A stretch of DNA of 64,000 bases from Paenibacillus mesophilus (GTDB lineage Bacteria > Bacillota > Bacilli > Paenibacillales > NBRC-103111). Location: the NCBI RefSeq assembly GCF_005938385.1, contig NZ_VCRA01000001.1:183136-247135 (forward strand), given 5' to 3'. Positions 53,626 through 62,808 of this stretch are shown one piece after another. How positions within the stretch are numbered: position 1 is the stretch's first letter; each line of letters starts with the position of its first letter. A model generated the notes under the pieces. The model worked only from the letters and a program-made list of their open reading frames with translations, ran no database searches and was not told where the DNA came from. A program made the position numbers and the translations under genes.

Positions 53626-53664
53626 GTCGGTTTCCTTCTCCCTTTAAAACATAAAATGATTTGT

Positions 53665-53734
53665 TTGTATCTTATTGCGAGACATTGTATCTATTACTAG
53701 TTATTATTATATCCCACATTCCCGGACCTGTAAA
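53665..53734 (-). promoter_or_regulatory. promoter of the catabolic cluster with AGATACAA direct repeats
   Basis: Minus-strand TTTACA (53734-53729), 17-bp spacer, and perfect TATAAT (53711-53706). Downstream, AGATACAA occurs at 53692-53685 and 53672-53665, exactly 20 bp apart, a spacing used by AraC-type proteins. Position after the -10 would favour repression or looping. Confidence 0.65.
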
Positions 53735-53829
53735 TCTTCAAAAACGGTCGAATGAAGGGGAGAGCGCCGTCTCTATGCGCAATAAGATGCTTATGTTCGC
53801 GATGACATTCGGAATAACCGCAAATTCAG

Positions 53830-54029
53830 AGGCTGTTGAAAAAGTCTGCAAGAGAGGAAGCGGTGAAGGCAAGAGGTGGGGGAATGCGCTCCACTTCCGT
53901 TAAAATCGTGTTGTTTTTGGAATTTTCAGCGGTTACAACCCGATTTTAAAGTCAGCCGCTTCGCTTTACGCACATCTCCCCCACCTCTTTCGGTATTCCA
54001 ACTCTCGCTTTTGACTTTTTCAACAACCT
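53830..54029. mobile_element. MITE-like element, copy 2
   Basis: Same ends (AGGCTGTTGAAAAAGTC and inverted partner) and inner blocks as copy 1 at 9754-9952. It is flanked by direct repeats AAATTCAG at 53822-53829 and 54031-54038, a probable target duplication. No transposase inside. It lies between the catabolic cluster promoter and the chemoreceptor gene. Confidence 0.8.
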
Positions 54030-54122
54030 GAAATTCAGCGAATTTACCAAAGTCGAGCGATTTTGCAGCGCTCCTTGTTCGCTTCTGCGGGGATTTCTGC
54101 TGCCTTTCAAAACGACAAAAAA

Positions 54123-54160
54123 CCTTTGAAACCGCTCGATAGCACCAACGGTTCCAAAGG
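54123..54160 (-). terminator. terminator of the chemoreceptor gene
   Basis: CCTTTGAAACCG paired with CGGTTCCAAAGG (one mismatch), followed on minus by TTTTTTG; immediately after the stop at 54168. Confidence 0.75.
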
Positions 54161-54167
54161 CTTCCTT

Positions 54168-55925
54168 TTACACGTTCACTTGCTTGATCGCTTCTCTCAT
54201 CTCCCGCGTGTTGTCGGTCAGAATCGCCGACGCTTCGCTCACCTGCTTCATCCTGTCGAGTTGCTGGCCGCTTAAAGAGCGGATTTGGCCGGACTGCTCG
54301 GACACCTTGTTGGCGATATCGGCGATGCTTCCTACCGTAGCGGCCACTTCTTCGGAACCTGCTGACAGCTGTTCGGTAGTCGCGGATATGTCGACAATTT
54401 GTTCGCTGACGAGCCGGAATGCCGCTACGGTATGCTGGAACGATTCCGCGGCCTCGGCCGACAGCCGGACGCCTATGGAAATATCGCGCGATGCCCCTTC
54501 CATCTCCTCGCTAATTTTGCCGGATTCCTTGCCTATGTTACCAAGCAGCTCGGTAATTTGACGTACGGCCGAGGAGGAGGCGTCGGCGAGCTTCCGCACT
54601 TCCTTCGCTACGACTGTAAACCCTTGACCGTGCTCGCCCGCCCGGGCCGCTTCGATCGAAGCGTTCAAGGCAAGCAGCTTCGTTTGTTCGGCGAACTCGC
54701 GGACGGCGCCGAGCACATCGTCGATCTCGTCCGTATAGGTTTTCAGCAGCTTGGCGTTGTCCAGCGTTTGCGCGGCCGAGGTGGAGATGTCGCCGATTTG
54801 ACCGTTCAAGCGCTCCATCGCCTCCTCGCCCGCCCTGGCGATCTCCAGGGCGCGGATGGCCGCATCGGAAACGGTGGCGGACGATTCCGCTATGCGCATG
54901 ATGCCCTGCGAGATCTGTTCCATCGCGACGGCGCTGTCGTCGGCACTTTGCTTCTGCGATTGCGCACCCGCATAGATGTGCTGGACCGATTCGTTCATCG
55001 TCTCGCCGAGCTGCAGCATCTGCTCGGCATGTCCGGCGAACATGCCCGTAGACGCGACGAGCTGATCCGACGTTTGATCCATATTCACAACCAGCCCGCG
55101 TACCCGTTCGTGCAAATTGCCCGACATCGTCAGCATCGCCTTGTAAGCCGTGCCGATTTCATCCTCCGACCGGACCGGCATGGCGCGCAACGTTCGGCTC
55201 GCTTGGGCCAGATCGCCCCCCGCCATCAACTCCGCGCTTACGGTAAGCGTAGGCAACGGCTTCAAGGCGCGCCTTACGAACCATACTACAATGGCGATTC
55301 CCGCAATCGTGATGGTCAGGATGAGAGCGTATAACGGCACGCTGCTTTTGACTACGTTTGCGGCGAGCCGGTCGAATACGTCGGCGTCGGTATCGATTCC
55401 CAGAGCTCCGACCAATGTGCCGTTCGCATTTTTCACAGATGCGTATGCGGATATGTAGGTGCCGTATTCCGGATTTTCGATAATCGGGGTGCTGGCTTTG
55501 CCGCCCGCCATTACTTTTTTCACCGCGTCAGGCGGCATGTCCGCCAGCTCGTTGATCGGAGAAGCGGAGCTGTCTCCCGGGGGCAGTCCGTCGATCATGA
55601 TCCGCGGCTCGTTGTTCTCGTCGAACTTCACGAAGTAGACGTAACGGGCTCCGATCTGCGTCCGGAACACGTTCAGCTCTTGGCGGAGCGACCAGTACAA
55701 ATCGCCCTCCTGCGGCCGCTGCAAAAATTCGGCGTACCGCTCCGGCTTCAGCTGGCCGGCGTAGCTTTCGGCGATTCGCATGTTATAGCTGTTGACCGCT
55801 TCTTCGACGGCAGCCTTCGTCTGGATGAGCTGCGTGACGACATTGCCCGCCGCGATCGCGACCATGACCGCCGTTATGACTACCAGAATTCGGGCGGTCA
55901 AATGCTTCTTCATTACTGTTACCAT
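54168..55925 (-). CDS. methyl-accepting chemotaxis protein
   Basis: 585 residues. Membrane helix 1 ([18 protein letters not shown]), extracellular sensor with Cache-like features (~30-190), helix 2 ([21 protein letters not shown]), HAMP (~215-270), then the long cytoplasmic coiled coil. The conserved tip is [38 protein letters not shown]. It would signal a ligand to CheA/CheW at the pole. Its position in a sugar locus suggests taxis toward the substrate, but this is inference. The start is either ATG 55925 or 55913. Confidence 0.92.
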   Translation of the reverse strand: MVTVMKKHLTARILVVITAVMVAIAAGNVVTQLIQTKAAVEEAVNSYNMRIAESYAGQLKPERYAEFLQRPQEGDLYWSLRQELNVFRTQIGARYVYFVKFDENNEPRIMIDGLPPGDSSASPINELADMPPDAVKKVMAGGKASTPIIENPEYGTYISAYASVKNANGTLVGALGIDTDADVFDRLAANVVKSSVPLYALILTITIAGIAIVVWFVRRALKPLPTLTVSAELMAGGDLAQASRTLRAMPVRSEDEIGTAYKAMLTMSGNLHERVRGLVVNMDQTSDQLVASTGMFAGHAEQMLQLGETMNESVQHIYAGAQSQKQSADDSAVAMEQISQGIMRIAESSATVSDAAIRALEIARAGEEAMERLNGQIGDISTSAAQTLDNAKLLKTYTDEIDDVLGAVREFAEQTKLLALNASIEAARAGEHGQGFTVVAKEVRKLADASSSAVRQITELLGNIGKESGKISEEMEGASRDISIGVRLSAEAAESFQHTVAAFRLVSEQIVDISATTEQLSAGSEEVAATVGSIADIANKVSEQSGQIRSLSGQQLDRMKQVSEASAILTDNTREMREAIKQVNV

Positions 55926-56072
55926 GTGCCGGATTCCCCTTCGCGCCCTGCTTCTCTCTACGATTGCTCCAGCAAGCCCAGGCTGTAGATGATTTGTCGT
56001 ACCCCGTCCTTAAACTGCGTACATCGCTCCCAATCTCGCAACAATCAATAGGTCTTTGTAACCCTTTTCTCT

Positions 56073-56081
56073 ATTATACCA
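56073..56081 (-). promoter_or_regulatory. extended -10 promoter of the chemoreceptor gene
   Basis: TG-G-TATAAT on the minus strand, about 150 bp upstream of the MCP start; the -35 region is weak, as usual for extended -10 promoters. Confidence 0.5.
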
Positions 56082-56142
56082 GATTGTTCCGAGATTTCTT
56101 CGAAATATGCGTGTCTGAACTAAGGTTAGCGGCTCGGCGCGT

Positions 56143-56161
56143 GGGGGGAGGGGGGGGGGGG
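56143..56161. other. G6-A-G12 homopolymer tract
   Basis: Six G, one A, then twelve G, between the AraC stop and the MCP promoter. Such runs vary in length by slippage and are error-prone in assemblies. Confidence 0.7.
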
Positions 56162-56202
56162 AATCGTCTCGCAGAATCGGCAAGCGGTCGGGGGCAAGCA
56201 AG

Positions 56203-57081
56203 CTACTTGCTCTGTTTCCGGTATTCCCTCGGCGACAGTCCGGTCTTTCGTTTAAAAACGGCATGGAAATGCTTCATATCCTTGAAGCCGATCGTTTCGG
56301 CGATCTCGTACACTTTGCGGTCCGTGTTCCGCAGCTGCTCGCAGCACCGCTCGATTTGCAGGGAATGCAAGTAATCGGTGTACGTTTGGCCGGTCGCCTT
56401 CTTGATCAACCGGTTGAACTGCCGTTTCCCTATATTGATCTTAGCGGAAATGTCGGTAAGCGACAAAGGCGCATCGAGATGCTGTTGAATGTATCGGATC
56501 GCATCATCCATCCTGGAGTCGTTATCGATATACGAACGCATCGGTCCGCCCTCGATCGAACGGTATAACGTAAGAAGCAGCTGAATCACATAAGTGAGAA
56601 CCATCAGATTGCGCGCTTCCTGCCTGAATGCATATTCCTGATACAGTCTCTGCATCAAGTTTCTCGCGTCGGCCGACGGCTCTTCCGCCTTGAGCCAATC
56701 GGTGCGGTTGCGGATGGCAATCAATGCATTCGCCTCTTCCGAAGGAAGCAGCAGCGAATGGCTCCGGATAATCCGGTCAAGCAGCTCCAGGCCGAAAATG
56801 CAGTTGTATACGATCAGCGGATCTTTCACGGCTGCGTCCGCCGGCCGGAACACGTGGGAGATGCCCACGGGGATGTAGAACAGATCTCCTTTCCTTACCG
56901 GGACGATCCGGTCGCCTATATAATGAAAGCCTTTGCCTTCCGCCACATAAGCGATCTCGACGAAATCATGCGAATGTTCGTGCAGATGGAACGTTTCGGT
57001 CGCCCTATTCACATAGACGGGAAAATCGATGCCGAAAAACATGTCGCCCTGCATCGACTCGATCGGTCTTCGTATCGTCAT
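56203..57081 (-). CDS. AraC family transcriptional regulator
   Basis: 292 residues. N-terminal cupin sensor (FHLHEHSHDFVEIAYVAEGKGFHYIGDRIVPVRKGDLFYIPVGISHVF) and C-terminal AraC helix-turn-helix pair (LTDISAKINIGKRQFNRLIKKATGQTYTDYL, VYEIAETIGFKDMKHFHAVFKRKTGLSPREY). ATG start with GGAGG 5 nt upstream. It stands ahead of the chemoreceptor and catabolic cluster and is divergent from a small membrane protein gene; targets are not predictable. Confidence 0.9.
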   Translation of the reverse strand: MTIRRPIESMQGDMFFGIDFPVYVNRATETFHLHEHSHDFVEIAYVAEGKGFHYIGDRIVPVRKGDLFYIPVGISHVFRPADAAVKDPLIVYNCIFGLELLDRIIRSHSLLLPSEEANALIAIRNRTDWLKAEEPSADARNLMQRLYQEYAFRQEARNLMVLTYVIQLLLTLYRSIEGGPMRSYIDNDSRMDDAIRYIQQHLDAPLSLTDISAKINIGKRQFNRLIKKATGQTYTDYLHSLQIERCCEQLRNTDRKVYEIAETIGFKDMKHFHAVFKRKTGLSPREYRKQSK

Positions 57082-57296
57082 GACAACCTCCGTTCGGGGA
57101 AGGATCAGTTGTGAAATTTGCTCTAGATGTCAGTATATCTCTATAAAAATGTGGGTTTCAACAACTTTGTTTATGCATACTTGCGATAATGGGATCCGTT
57201 CAAGAGCTGCCGTTGATAAAAGTATATATTTTCCATTTAGGGAAACCGTGCTATTATATGGAATGAACGCTATGTCGTCGGAAAAGGGGAGTTTTG

Positions 57297-57638
57297 TTGT
57301 CAAACGTGAAACCGGAAATCAACCGCTTGGGACAAGCTGTCGTATCTTTCGTTTTTAGCTTCGTATCCTTATTTTTTATAAATGTATTTATGATTGTGCT
57401 TTTCATCTACCTAGGTGGCAATCGTGACGAAGATAATAATTATATCTTTGTTTTATTTTTGATCACTTTATTAATTCATCTCATTACATTGCTATTAGCC
57501 GTACGCGGAACGAAATCGACAAACGGCGGAAAGGGTCTTGCCATAGCTGCGATTGCGATTATTAGCATCCCGCTTTGTGTATTGCTTCTGATTGCTCTTA
57601 TATGCATTTACTTTGTAATACAGGAGTTTCTCTTATGA
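57297..57638 (+). CDS. small uncharacterised membrane protein
   Basis: About 113 residues with three to four hydrophobic segments (VVSFVFSFVSLFFINVFMIVLFIYLG, FVLFLITLLIHLITLLLAV, LAIAAIAIISIPLCVLLLIALICIYFVI). TTG start, with GGGGAG 5 nt upstream; a second TTG at 57294 adjoins. The KGLAIAAIAI segment resembles DUF4190-type proteins, but I do not assign it. Much more AT-rich than its neighbours. Followed by a terminator; no operon partner. Confidence 0.55.
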   Translation: MSNVKPEINRLGQAVVSFVFSFVSLFFINVFMIVLFIYLGGNRDEDNNYIFVLFLITLLIHLITLLLAVRGTKSTNGGKGLAIAAIAIISIPLCVLLLIALICIYFVIQEFLL

Positions 57639-57703
57639 ACTCTCGATGAATCTCTGTATCATCTTGATGCTTCACTAGGGCAAAATTTCATGCAAAAAAG
57701 CAT

Positions 57704-57741
57704 GCCTCCCACCCCACTTTCCAATGGGTTGGGAGGCTTTT
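57704..57741. terminator. bidirectional terminator
   Basis: GCCTCCCA-CCC / GGGTTGGGAGGC stem followed by TTTTC on plus; on minus a GCATGCTTTTTTGCATG hairpin follows. Between the small membrane protein and the Tat beta-helix gene. Confidence 0.75.
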
Positions 57742-57795
57742 CAGTTCCCGGACAGGTTTGCCCGGGCGTTACGACTTATTGATCCACCTAGCCGC

Positions 57796-60003
57796 TTATA
57801 AATTCCCCTCGCTCACCCAAGTGCCCGGCGTACCCGTCGCGGTGCACCGCCACCCTTTCGGCGCGCCGACCGCAGGGGCCTCGTTCGCAAGCGAATCGCC
57901 CGCACGCCAATATCCCGCCGACGGCGCCGAGGCCGCGAAGCCTTGGAACGCGCCTCCGACATACGTCCCCTGAATCGTTCCGGGGGCAACCAATGCCGTT
58001 CCGCTCCTATACGTGTTGCCGTGGATGCATATTTTGCCCCTCTGTGAAGCCGCATTCGATTGGGGGCCAACCGCAACGGATGCCAGCGTGCTTCCGCCGA
58101 AATCGTTGCCGCCGATCGTGACGTTGGACAGCTCGGCGCCTCCGAAAAGGTGACGATTCACGCACGGCGCACCTTGAGGCTCGAAGTCGCATTCCGTCAC
58201 GGATATCCGGTCGCCTGTCGTCCCGAGATGGATGTTGGCGAGCAAGGAGCCGTCGTTTTTGCGTCCGCCTGCTACGAAGCGCGATTTATTGATCCGAATG
58301 CAGTCGGCCCGACTCCCTGCCAACAGCACGTCGTACTTCCCATTTAGAAGAAACTCCGCTTCCACCCGCGCCCCGTACACGTCGGACAGCATGACTCCCT
58401 GCTCCCACTTCGAGTAACGGCCCGTAATCGTCAGCCCGGAGCATACGACCTTGATCACCGCAGCCGCTCCGGAGTTCTCCGCTACCGACGATGGTTCGAT
58501 CGGCACCGTATTGGCCGCAGTGGCGCTTAAGGGCGTCGTCTTGGCGATGATGACCGATTTCTCTCCGGTCAGCCAAATCCGCTGCCCTTTCGGAACGGTC
58601 AAGGCGGTGCTTACGGCGGACAGCGAAATCGTCGTCGCCCCTACGGACAGAACGGACGTCAACGTGCCGACAAGCGACGTGCCCGCCGCCGTCAGCCCGG
58701 TTTTGCCGCCTGTCTGGGCCGCCGCCGTACCGGTCGTCCGCGCATCGATCTCGCAGTTCATACTGCCGTATATTCGGCTGCCATTCGCAGTCGCGCCGGT
58801 GAATGAAATGCGGCAGTCGTTGCAATATTCGACGAGCGCCAAATATTCGCCGACGCTTTCGAAGCCGGAAGCGGTTACTTCTTCCACCGAAACTCCCGAC
58901 GAATAATACACGAGAAACAACGGACTGCCGCCATATGTTTTCCCCGGTGACAGCGAATACGTCACCCTGCTGATGCGAATCGACGAAATGCTGTCGAGCG
59001 TATAGGTCGGTCCGATCGGCGTGCGAACGGTCGCGGAGGAGCCTTGGATAAAGATCGGCGCAGACGCTTTATTGCTTGCTCTCGCGGGCGGGTCCGCTAT
59101 ATCGACGTCGCGGATGACGATGCCGGTTTGAACCTTATTTTTCTCCGCGCTCACCGCAACCTGGGCGTATACGTCGCCTGGCAATATGCGGATCGGACAA
59201 GTCCAACCGTCGAATGCGATATTTTCCACGGTAATGTCGTATACGGCTGACAGGATGACACCATAATTGCCGGCAACGCCATTGTAAGGCTTGAAGCGAA
59301 TGTTGCGGATAACGCCGTCATGCGGATGGTACGAATACGTAACAAACTGATTATGGGCGTCCGCGCTGCCGACATCGCCGCCCCAGTGAACGATAATGCC
59401 CGCGTCGAACGGACCGTAGAAGACCATATCTTCCATCACGAAATCGTTCACTTGGCCGAGCACCTCGACCGCCTGCGCTTTCCGTGTCGCGTTCATGCAG
59501 TACAGCTTGGCGCCCTGTACGCGAATGTTGGAATAAGCCTCACTCGGAACGGCTTCGTAATCGCCGATGCGAAACACGTTGCCGAAATTGCCGTCCGGCG
59601 GCGAGGCCGTATTCGAAACTTCGAATGTCGCGTTGTACAGCCGCGTGTTGGAGCGCAGCAGCAGGCCGTTATCGGTCGCGCCCAGCTCGAACACCAAGAC
59701 GGCGCCGTCATCGAACGCCAGCGTGCAATTTTCGACGATCACATTTTTGCATTTCCAGCGCCCCTTCGGGATGCGCACCGCACCCGACAAACTGCCCTTC
59801 GCAGCGTCAATGGCGCTTTGAATCGCGACGGAAGTGTCCGTTACACCTCCGGGTACCGCCCCATAATCCAAGATGTTGATATCCGCCGCACCCGCTCCGA
59901 ATACGGCGTTCGCATTTCCCCCCATAATTCCTCCCGCGGCTATGGCCGCCCCCGTCATGCCAAGCGAAGTCAGCACCGCTCTTCTCGAAATGTCGCCCGC
60001 CAT
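57796..60003 (-). CDS. Tat-signal, tailspike-like right-handed beta-helix protein
   Basis: 735 residues. Twin-arginine-type signal (SRRAVLTSLGMTGAAIAAGG), then the pectate-lyase-superfamily entry INILDYGAVPGGVTDTSVAIQSAI, a long beta-helix (~50-430), a Thr/Ala-rich middle insertion, and more helix. A C-terminal cap (YWRAGDSLANEAPAVGAPKGWRCT...GTWVSEGNL) is like the last domain of many phage tail-fibre proteins. No catalytic site is assigned. The ATG directly abuts the stop of the GH99-like gene (TAG/ATG), and GGGG lies about 12 nt upstream, so its translation probably depends on coupling. Last gene of a glycan-related operon. Confidence 0.78.
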   Translation of the reverse strand: MAGDISRRAVLTSLGMTGAAIAAGGIMGGNANAVFGAGAADINILDYGAVPGGVTDTSVAIQSAIDAAKGSLSGAVRIPKGRWKCKNVIVENCTLAFDDGAVLVFELGATDNGLLLRSNTRLYNATFEVSNTASPPDGNFGNVFRIGDYEAVPSEAYSNIRVQGAKLYCMNATRKAQAVEVLGQVNDFVMEDMVFYGPFDAGIIVHWGGDVGSADAHNQFVTYSYHPHDGVIRNIRFKPYNGVAGNYGVILSAVYDITVENIAFDGWTCPIRILPGDVYAQVAVSAEKNKVQTGIVIRDVDIADPPARASNKASAPIFIQGSSATVRTPIGPTYTLDSISSIRISRVTYSLSPGKTYGGSPLFLVYYSSGVSVEEVTASGFESVGEYLALVEYCNDCRISFTGATANGSRIYGSMNCEIDARTTGTAAAQTGGKTGLTAAGTSLVGTLTSVLSVGATTISLSAVSTALTVPKGQRIWLTGEKSVIIAKTTPLSATAANTVPIEPSSVAENSGAAAVIKVVCSGLTITGRYSKWEQGVMLSDVYGARVEAEFLLNGKYDVLLAGSRADCIRINKSRFVAGGRKNDGSLLANIHLGTTGDRISVTECDFEPQGAPCVNRHLFGGAELSNVTIGGNDFGGSTLASVAVGPQSNAASQRGKICIHGNTYRSGTALVAPGTIQGTYVGGAFQGFAASAPSAGYWRAGDSLANEAPAVGAPKGWRCTATGTPGTWVSEGNL

Positions 60004-61161
60004 CTATTGATCGCCCCGTTCCGGCAAAAATACGTTACGCACGGCTTCCAAATACGCCATACCGTGTAAGGTGTCCGGCTCCAAGTAGCTGCCCTCCGTC
60101 CATTCGTTCCATGCATTAATAGATACGATGCGGGGACTCCGGTCCGTTTTCTCCACGAAAGCTTTCGCATCCCGCAAAGCCTGCTCGAACTGCTCCGGCG
60201 TATTGTCCGCCAGTACCGGCATGTACGGATATCCGAGATTGTCGAACCGATCCGATTGGATCGTCCGGGGCGAGGAATCCCAGCCCATCGTCACGTTCGG
60301 GAAATAAGGCAGCCGGTACTGCCCGGTCAGCGTCTCCATCGTCTGCTTCGCTTTCTCGCGGACGGCGGAGTACGGTGTCTCCGGAAACCGCTCCAGCCTG
60401 TGATGATGAATCCAGACGTAGGAAGCGACCGAATCGAACCCGAGCAGATCGAGCATTTCGTTCGCATTCGTCACCTTCTTCTCGCCGGGCAGCAGCTGTA
60501 CGCCCCAAACGACCGCATTGAGGTGAAGCTCCCCCAGCCCCGCTTCCCGCACCATGCTCCGGAACTGCTCCAGCGCCTCGCGCGTCGCCTCGATCGAACC
60601 GAGCCCGGCGACGAGGCTCATCAATTCGTAGATGGAAACATATAACCCGCCGTCAACGCGCCAGTAGGACGGGTGATGGAAATAAGTGCGTATCATATGC
60701 TCGCATGCGGCGAGAAACGCAGTTCTCGAGACGGCGCCGGAGGCAAGCGTCTTGTACGGCCGGCTGCGCGTGGCGGGGTGAATATCTTGCCAGTCGTGGT
60801 TCGCCCACATGAGCGAAAATTTCATCCGGCCATTGTTCGCCGCCTTCAGAAATCCTTCCTCCAGGGCACGCCGCAAATAAGGTCCGTCCTCGTACCAATA
60901 CCAGTCGAAAATGAACGCGTCGATCCCATGGTCGGAAGCCGCATCGATTTTCCTCGCCATGACCGCCGGATCGGCTTCATCCTCGCAGCCCCAGAGCGGC
61001 ACCTTCGGCTGGGCATGTCCCGGAAACCGGGGAGTCGCCATCCGGACGAGCTCCCATTCGGTCCAGCCTTCGCCATGCCATTTCGCGTTTCTCGGATCAG
61101 GGTGGTAATTCGGAAAATAATAGGCCGCGACTTGAATGCGGTCCGTCCGCGCTTTCTCCAT
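60004..61161 (-). CDS. GH99/WbsX-like glycan-processing protein
   Basis: 385 residues. The N-terminus AAYYFPNYHPDPRNAKWHGEGWTEWELV is the WbsX/glycoside-hydrolase-99-like signature. The barrel continues with GIDAFIFDWYWYEDGPYLRRALEEGF and SLMWANHDW, and NAWNEWTEGSYLEPD lies near the C-terminus. GH99 enzymes cleave alpha-mannosides; WbsX-type relatives are often found in polysaccharide loci, and the true activity here is unknown. No signal peptide is visible. GGTGGAG ribosome binding site. It sits 29 bp after the discoidin-BNR gene and abuts the Tat beta-helix gene. Confidence 0.82.
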   Translation of the reverse strand: MEKARTDRIQVAAYYFPNYHPDPRNAKWHGEGWTEWELVRMATPRFPGHAQPKVPLWGCEDEADPAVMARKIDAASDHGIDAFIFDWYWYEDGPYLRRALEEGFLKAANNGRMKFSLMWANHDWQDIHPATRSRPYKTLASGAVSRTAFLAACEHMIRTYFHHPSYWRVDGGLYVSIYELMSLVAGLGSIEATREALEQFRSMVREAGLGELHLNAVVWGVQLLPGEKKVTNANEMLDLLGFDSVASYVWIHHHRLERFPETPYSAVREKAKQTMETLTGQYRLPYFPNVTMGWDSSPRTIQSDRFDNLGYPYMPVLADNTPEQFEQALRDAKAFVEKTDRSPRIVSINAWNEWTEGSYLEPDTLHGMAYLEAVRNVFLPERGDQ

Positions 61162-61190
61162 ACGTCACTCCACCTTCGTCGGCGCCCCGT

Positions 61191-62723
61191 TCAAGGGGCA
61201 AGCTCGAACAATTGAATTTCATTCAATCCGGCCCATCCGGACGATGCCGTTACCGTCACTTTGACGTACCGGACCGAAATTCCCGAATCGAAATATTTGT
61301 AATCCACATGATTCATGTTGACGTTATCGTACGTTTGTACGATTATCCAATTGGTGCCGTCCGCGGATATTTGCACGTTCGCCGTTTCCGCATAACCGAC
61401 CTTCAGCAATACTCCGATCGCTCCGATCGTGTAGGTTTGCTGCAAGTCTATCATATAGTAGGACGGCGAGGTCGAAGTAGCCGCGGCGTTCTTGAAGGCG
61501 GCATTGCCGTAAACGATACTCCCGTCAAGCGCACCCTTCGGTCCGGTCGCGGAGTTGTTCGGGTCGGTGTACAGCATGTCGGTCGTAACCGTAATCGCCG
61601 AGGACTGGTACATGCCCGAAAGGTCCATCTTCGTGCCGAAATCGCCTTCCCAATTGCCGAGCTTGGAATAGGTGCCTCCGATGATCTGCTTTTGCGCATC
61701 GTAATAAACAGTAAACAGCTCATCGCCGCCCAGCATGGCCGTAGACGAATACCCCATGTCAGACGTCGATTTATCCGAATAAAGAAGACGGCTCTGCGAA
61801 GCGTCCCACGGCTGTCCGAGGTAGCCGATCCGTACCATGACGGGACGACCGCCGGTCGGGTGCTGATATTCGCTCCAAGCTTGAAACACTTTGTCCGTAC
61901 CCGGTATGCGGAACAGCTCGGGCGCATGCATCTTCTTATCGAGCTTCGCCGGAGTACCCCATGTCGCTCCGTAATCGTAGGAATGGACCTCGTAAGCGAG
62001 ATTGTCGGACGAGGACGCGCGGATCAACCCTTTGATATGCCCGTTATCCAGCTCCGCAATCGCCTGCTCGACCAAGTGGCTGCCGGAAACGAAACCCATC
62101 GTCTTCTCGGAGGACGATGGCCACGTCAGTCCTTGATCGGTACTTCTTACCACGGTAGCCTTCTGATTGCCGGTACCCGGCCCGTAGAGCGGGATCAGCA
62201 AATCACCGCTCGACAGCTCGATGATTTTGGAGGAAGTCGCCGCCCACGACATGTTCGTTCCGACCGTAACCGGGCTTCCCCATGTCGTCCCGTTATTCGT
62301 GCTGCGGATCACGCGAACGTCGACAGGCCCTCCGTTATAAGTAAACCAAGATAAGAGCAGCGTCCCGTCGCCGAGAACGGCGATCGAAGGGTCGCGATCG
62401 TCATAGACCGTATCCGCGACCGTCTGAGCGGCGCTCCAGGTAGCTCCGTCATCCGTACTCCGCTTCATCATGATTTTGCCGTTCCCGCCAACGTGGCTGC
62501 TCGACCAATAGTACACGACGAGCAAATCGCCGTTGCCCGCCTTGACGATATCCGGAAAATAAGGCTTGTCGGTACCCGAAGCCCCGGCGATTACGACGTC
62601 TGAAATGCTCGTATGGCGCACTTCCGCGGACACTATACCGGCCGGCAATAAAAGAACCAAGATAAGAAATAAAGAAACCGCAGCTGCCTTAACCGAACGA
62701 TGCCGACAATAGACTGCTTTCAT
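61191..62723 (-). CDS. secreted BNR/sialidase-like protein with C-terminal F5/8-type (discoidin) domain
   Basis: About 510 residues. Signal peptide (VKAAAVSLFLILVLLLPAGIVSA). The six-bladed propeller follows with several Asp boxes SxDxGxTW (STDDGATW, STNNGTTW, STDQGLTW, SYDYGATW). From about residue 370 there is a discoidin/CBM32-like domain (ALDGSIVYGNAAF, YMIDLQQTYTIGAIGVLL, RYVKVTVTAS, LNEIQLFEL). It probably binds and perhaps cleaves a terminal sugar of an extracellular glycan; the sialidase arginine triad was not verified. ATG 62723 follows AAGGGAGGAATCGG. Confidence 0.82.
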   Translation of the reverse strand: MKAVYCRHRSVKAAAVSLFLILVLLLPAGIVSAEVRHTSISDVVIAGASGTDKPYFPDIVKAGNGDLLVVYYWSSSHVGGNGKIMMKRSTDDGATWSAAQTVADTVYDDRDPSIAVLGDGTLLLSWFTYNGGPVDVRVIRSTNNGTTWGSPVTVGTNMSWAATSSKIIELSSGDLLIPLYGPGTGNQKATVVRSTDQGLTWPSSSEKTMGFVSGSHLVEQAIAELDNGHIKGLIRASSSDNLAYEVHSYDYGATWGTPAKLDKKMHAPELFRIPGTDKVFQAWSEYQHPTGGRPVMVRIGYLGQPWDASQSRLLYSDKSTSDMGYSSTAMLGGDELFTVYYDAQKQIIGGTYSKLGNWEGDFGTKMDLSGMYQSSAITVTTDMLYTDPNNSATGPKGALDGSIVYGNAAFKNAAATSTSPSYYMIDLQQTYTIGAIGVLLKVGYAETANVQISADGTNWIIVQTYDNVNMNHVDYKYFDSGISVRYVKVTVTASSGWAGLNEIQLFELAP

Positions 62724-62808
62724 GCCGATTCCTCCCTTGTATATTCCTTGCCCTTGCATCCTGTTGACCGACGACGGCTCGCCTTAGCCCCCTAACCGCC
62801 ATCCGGCG

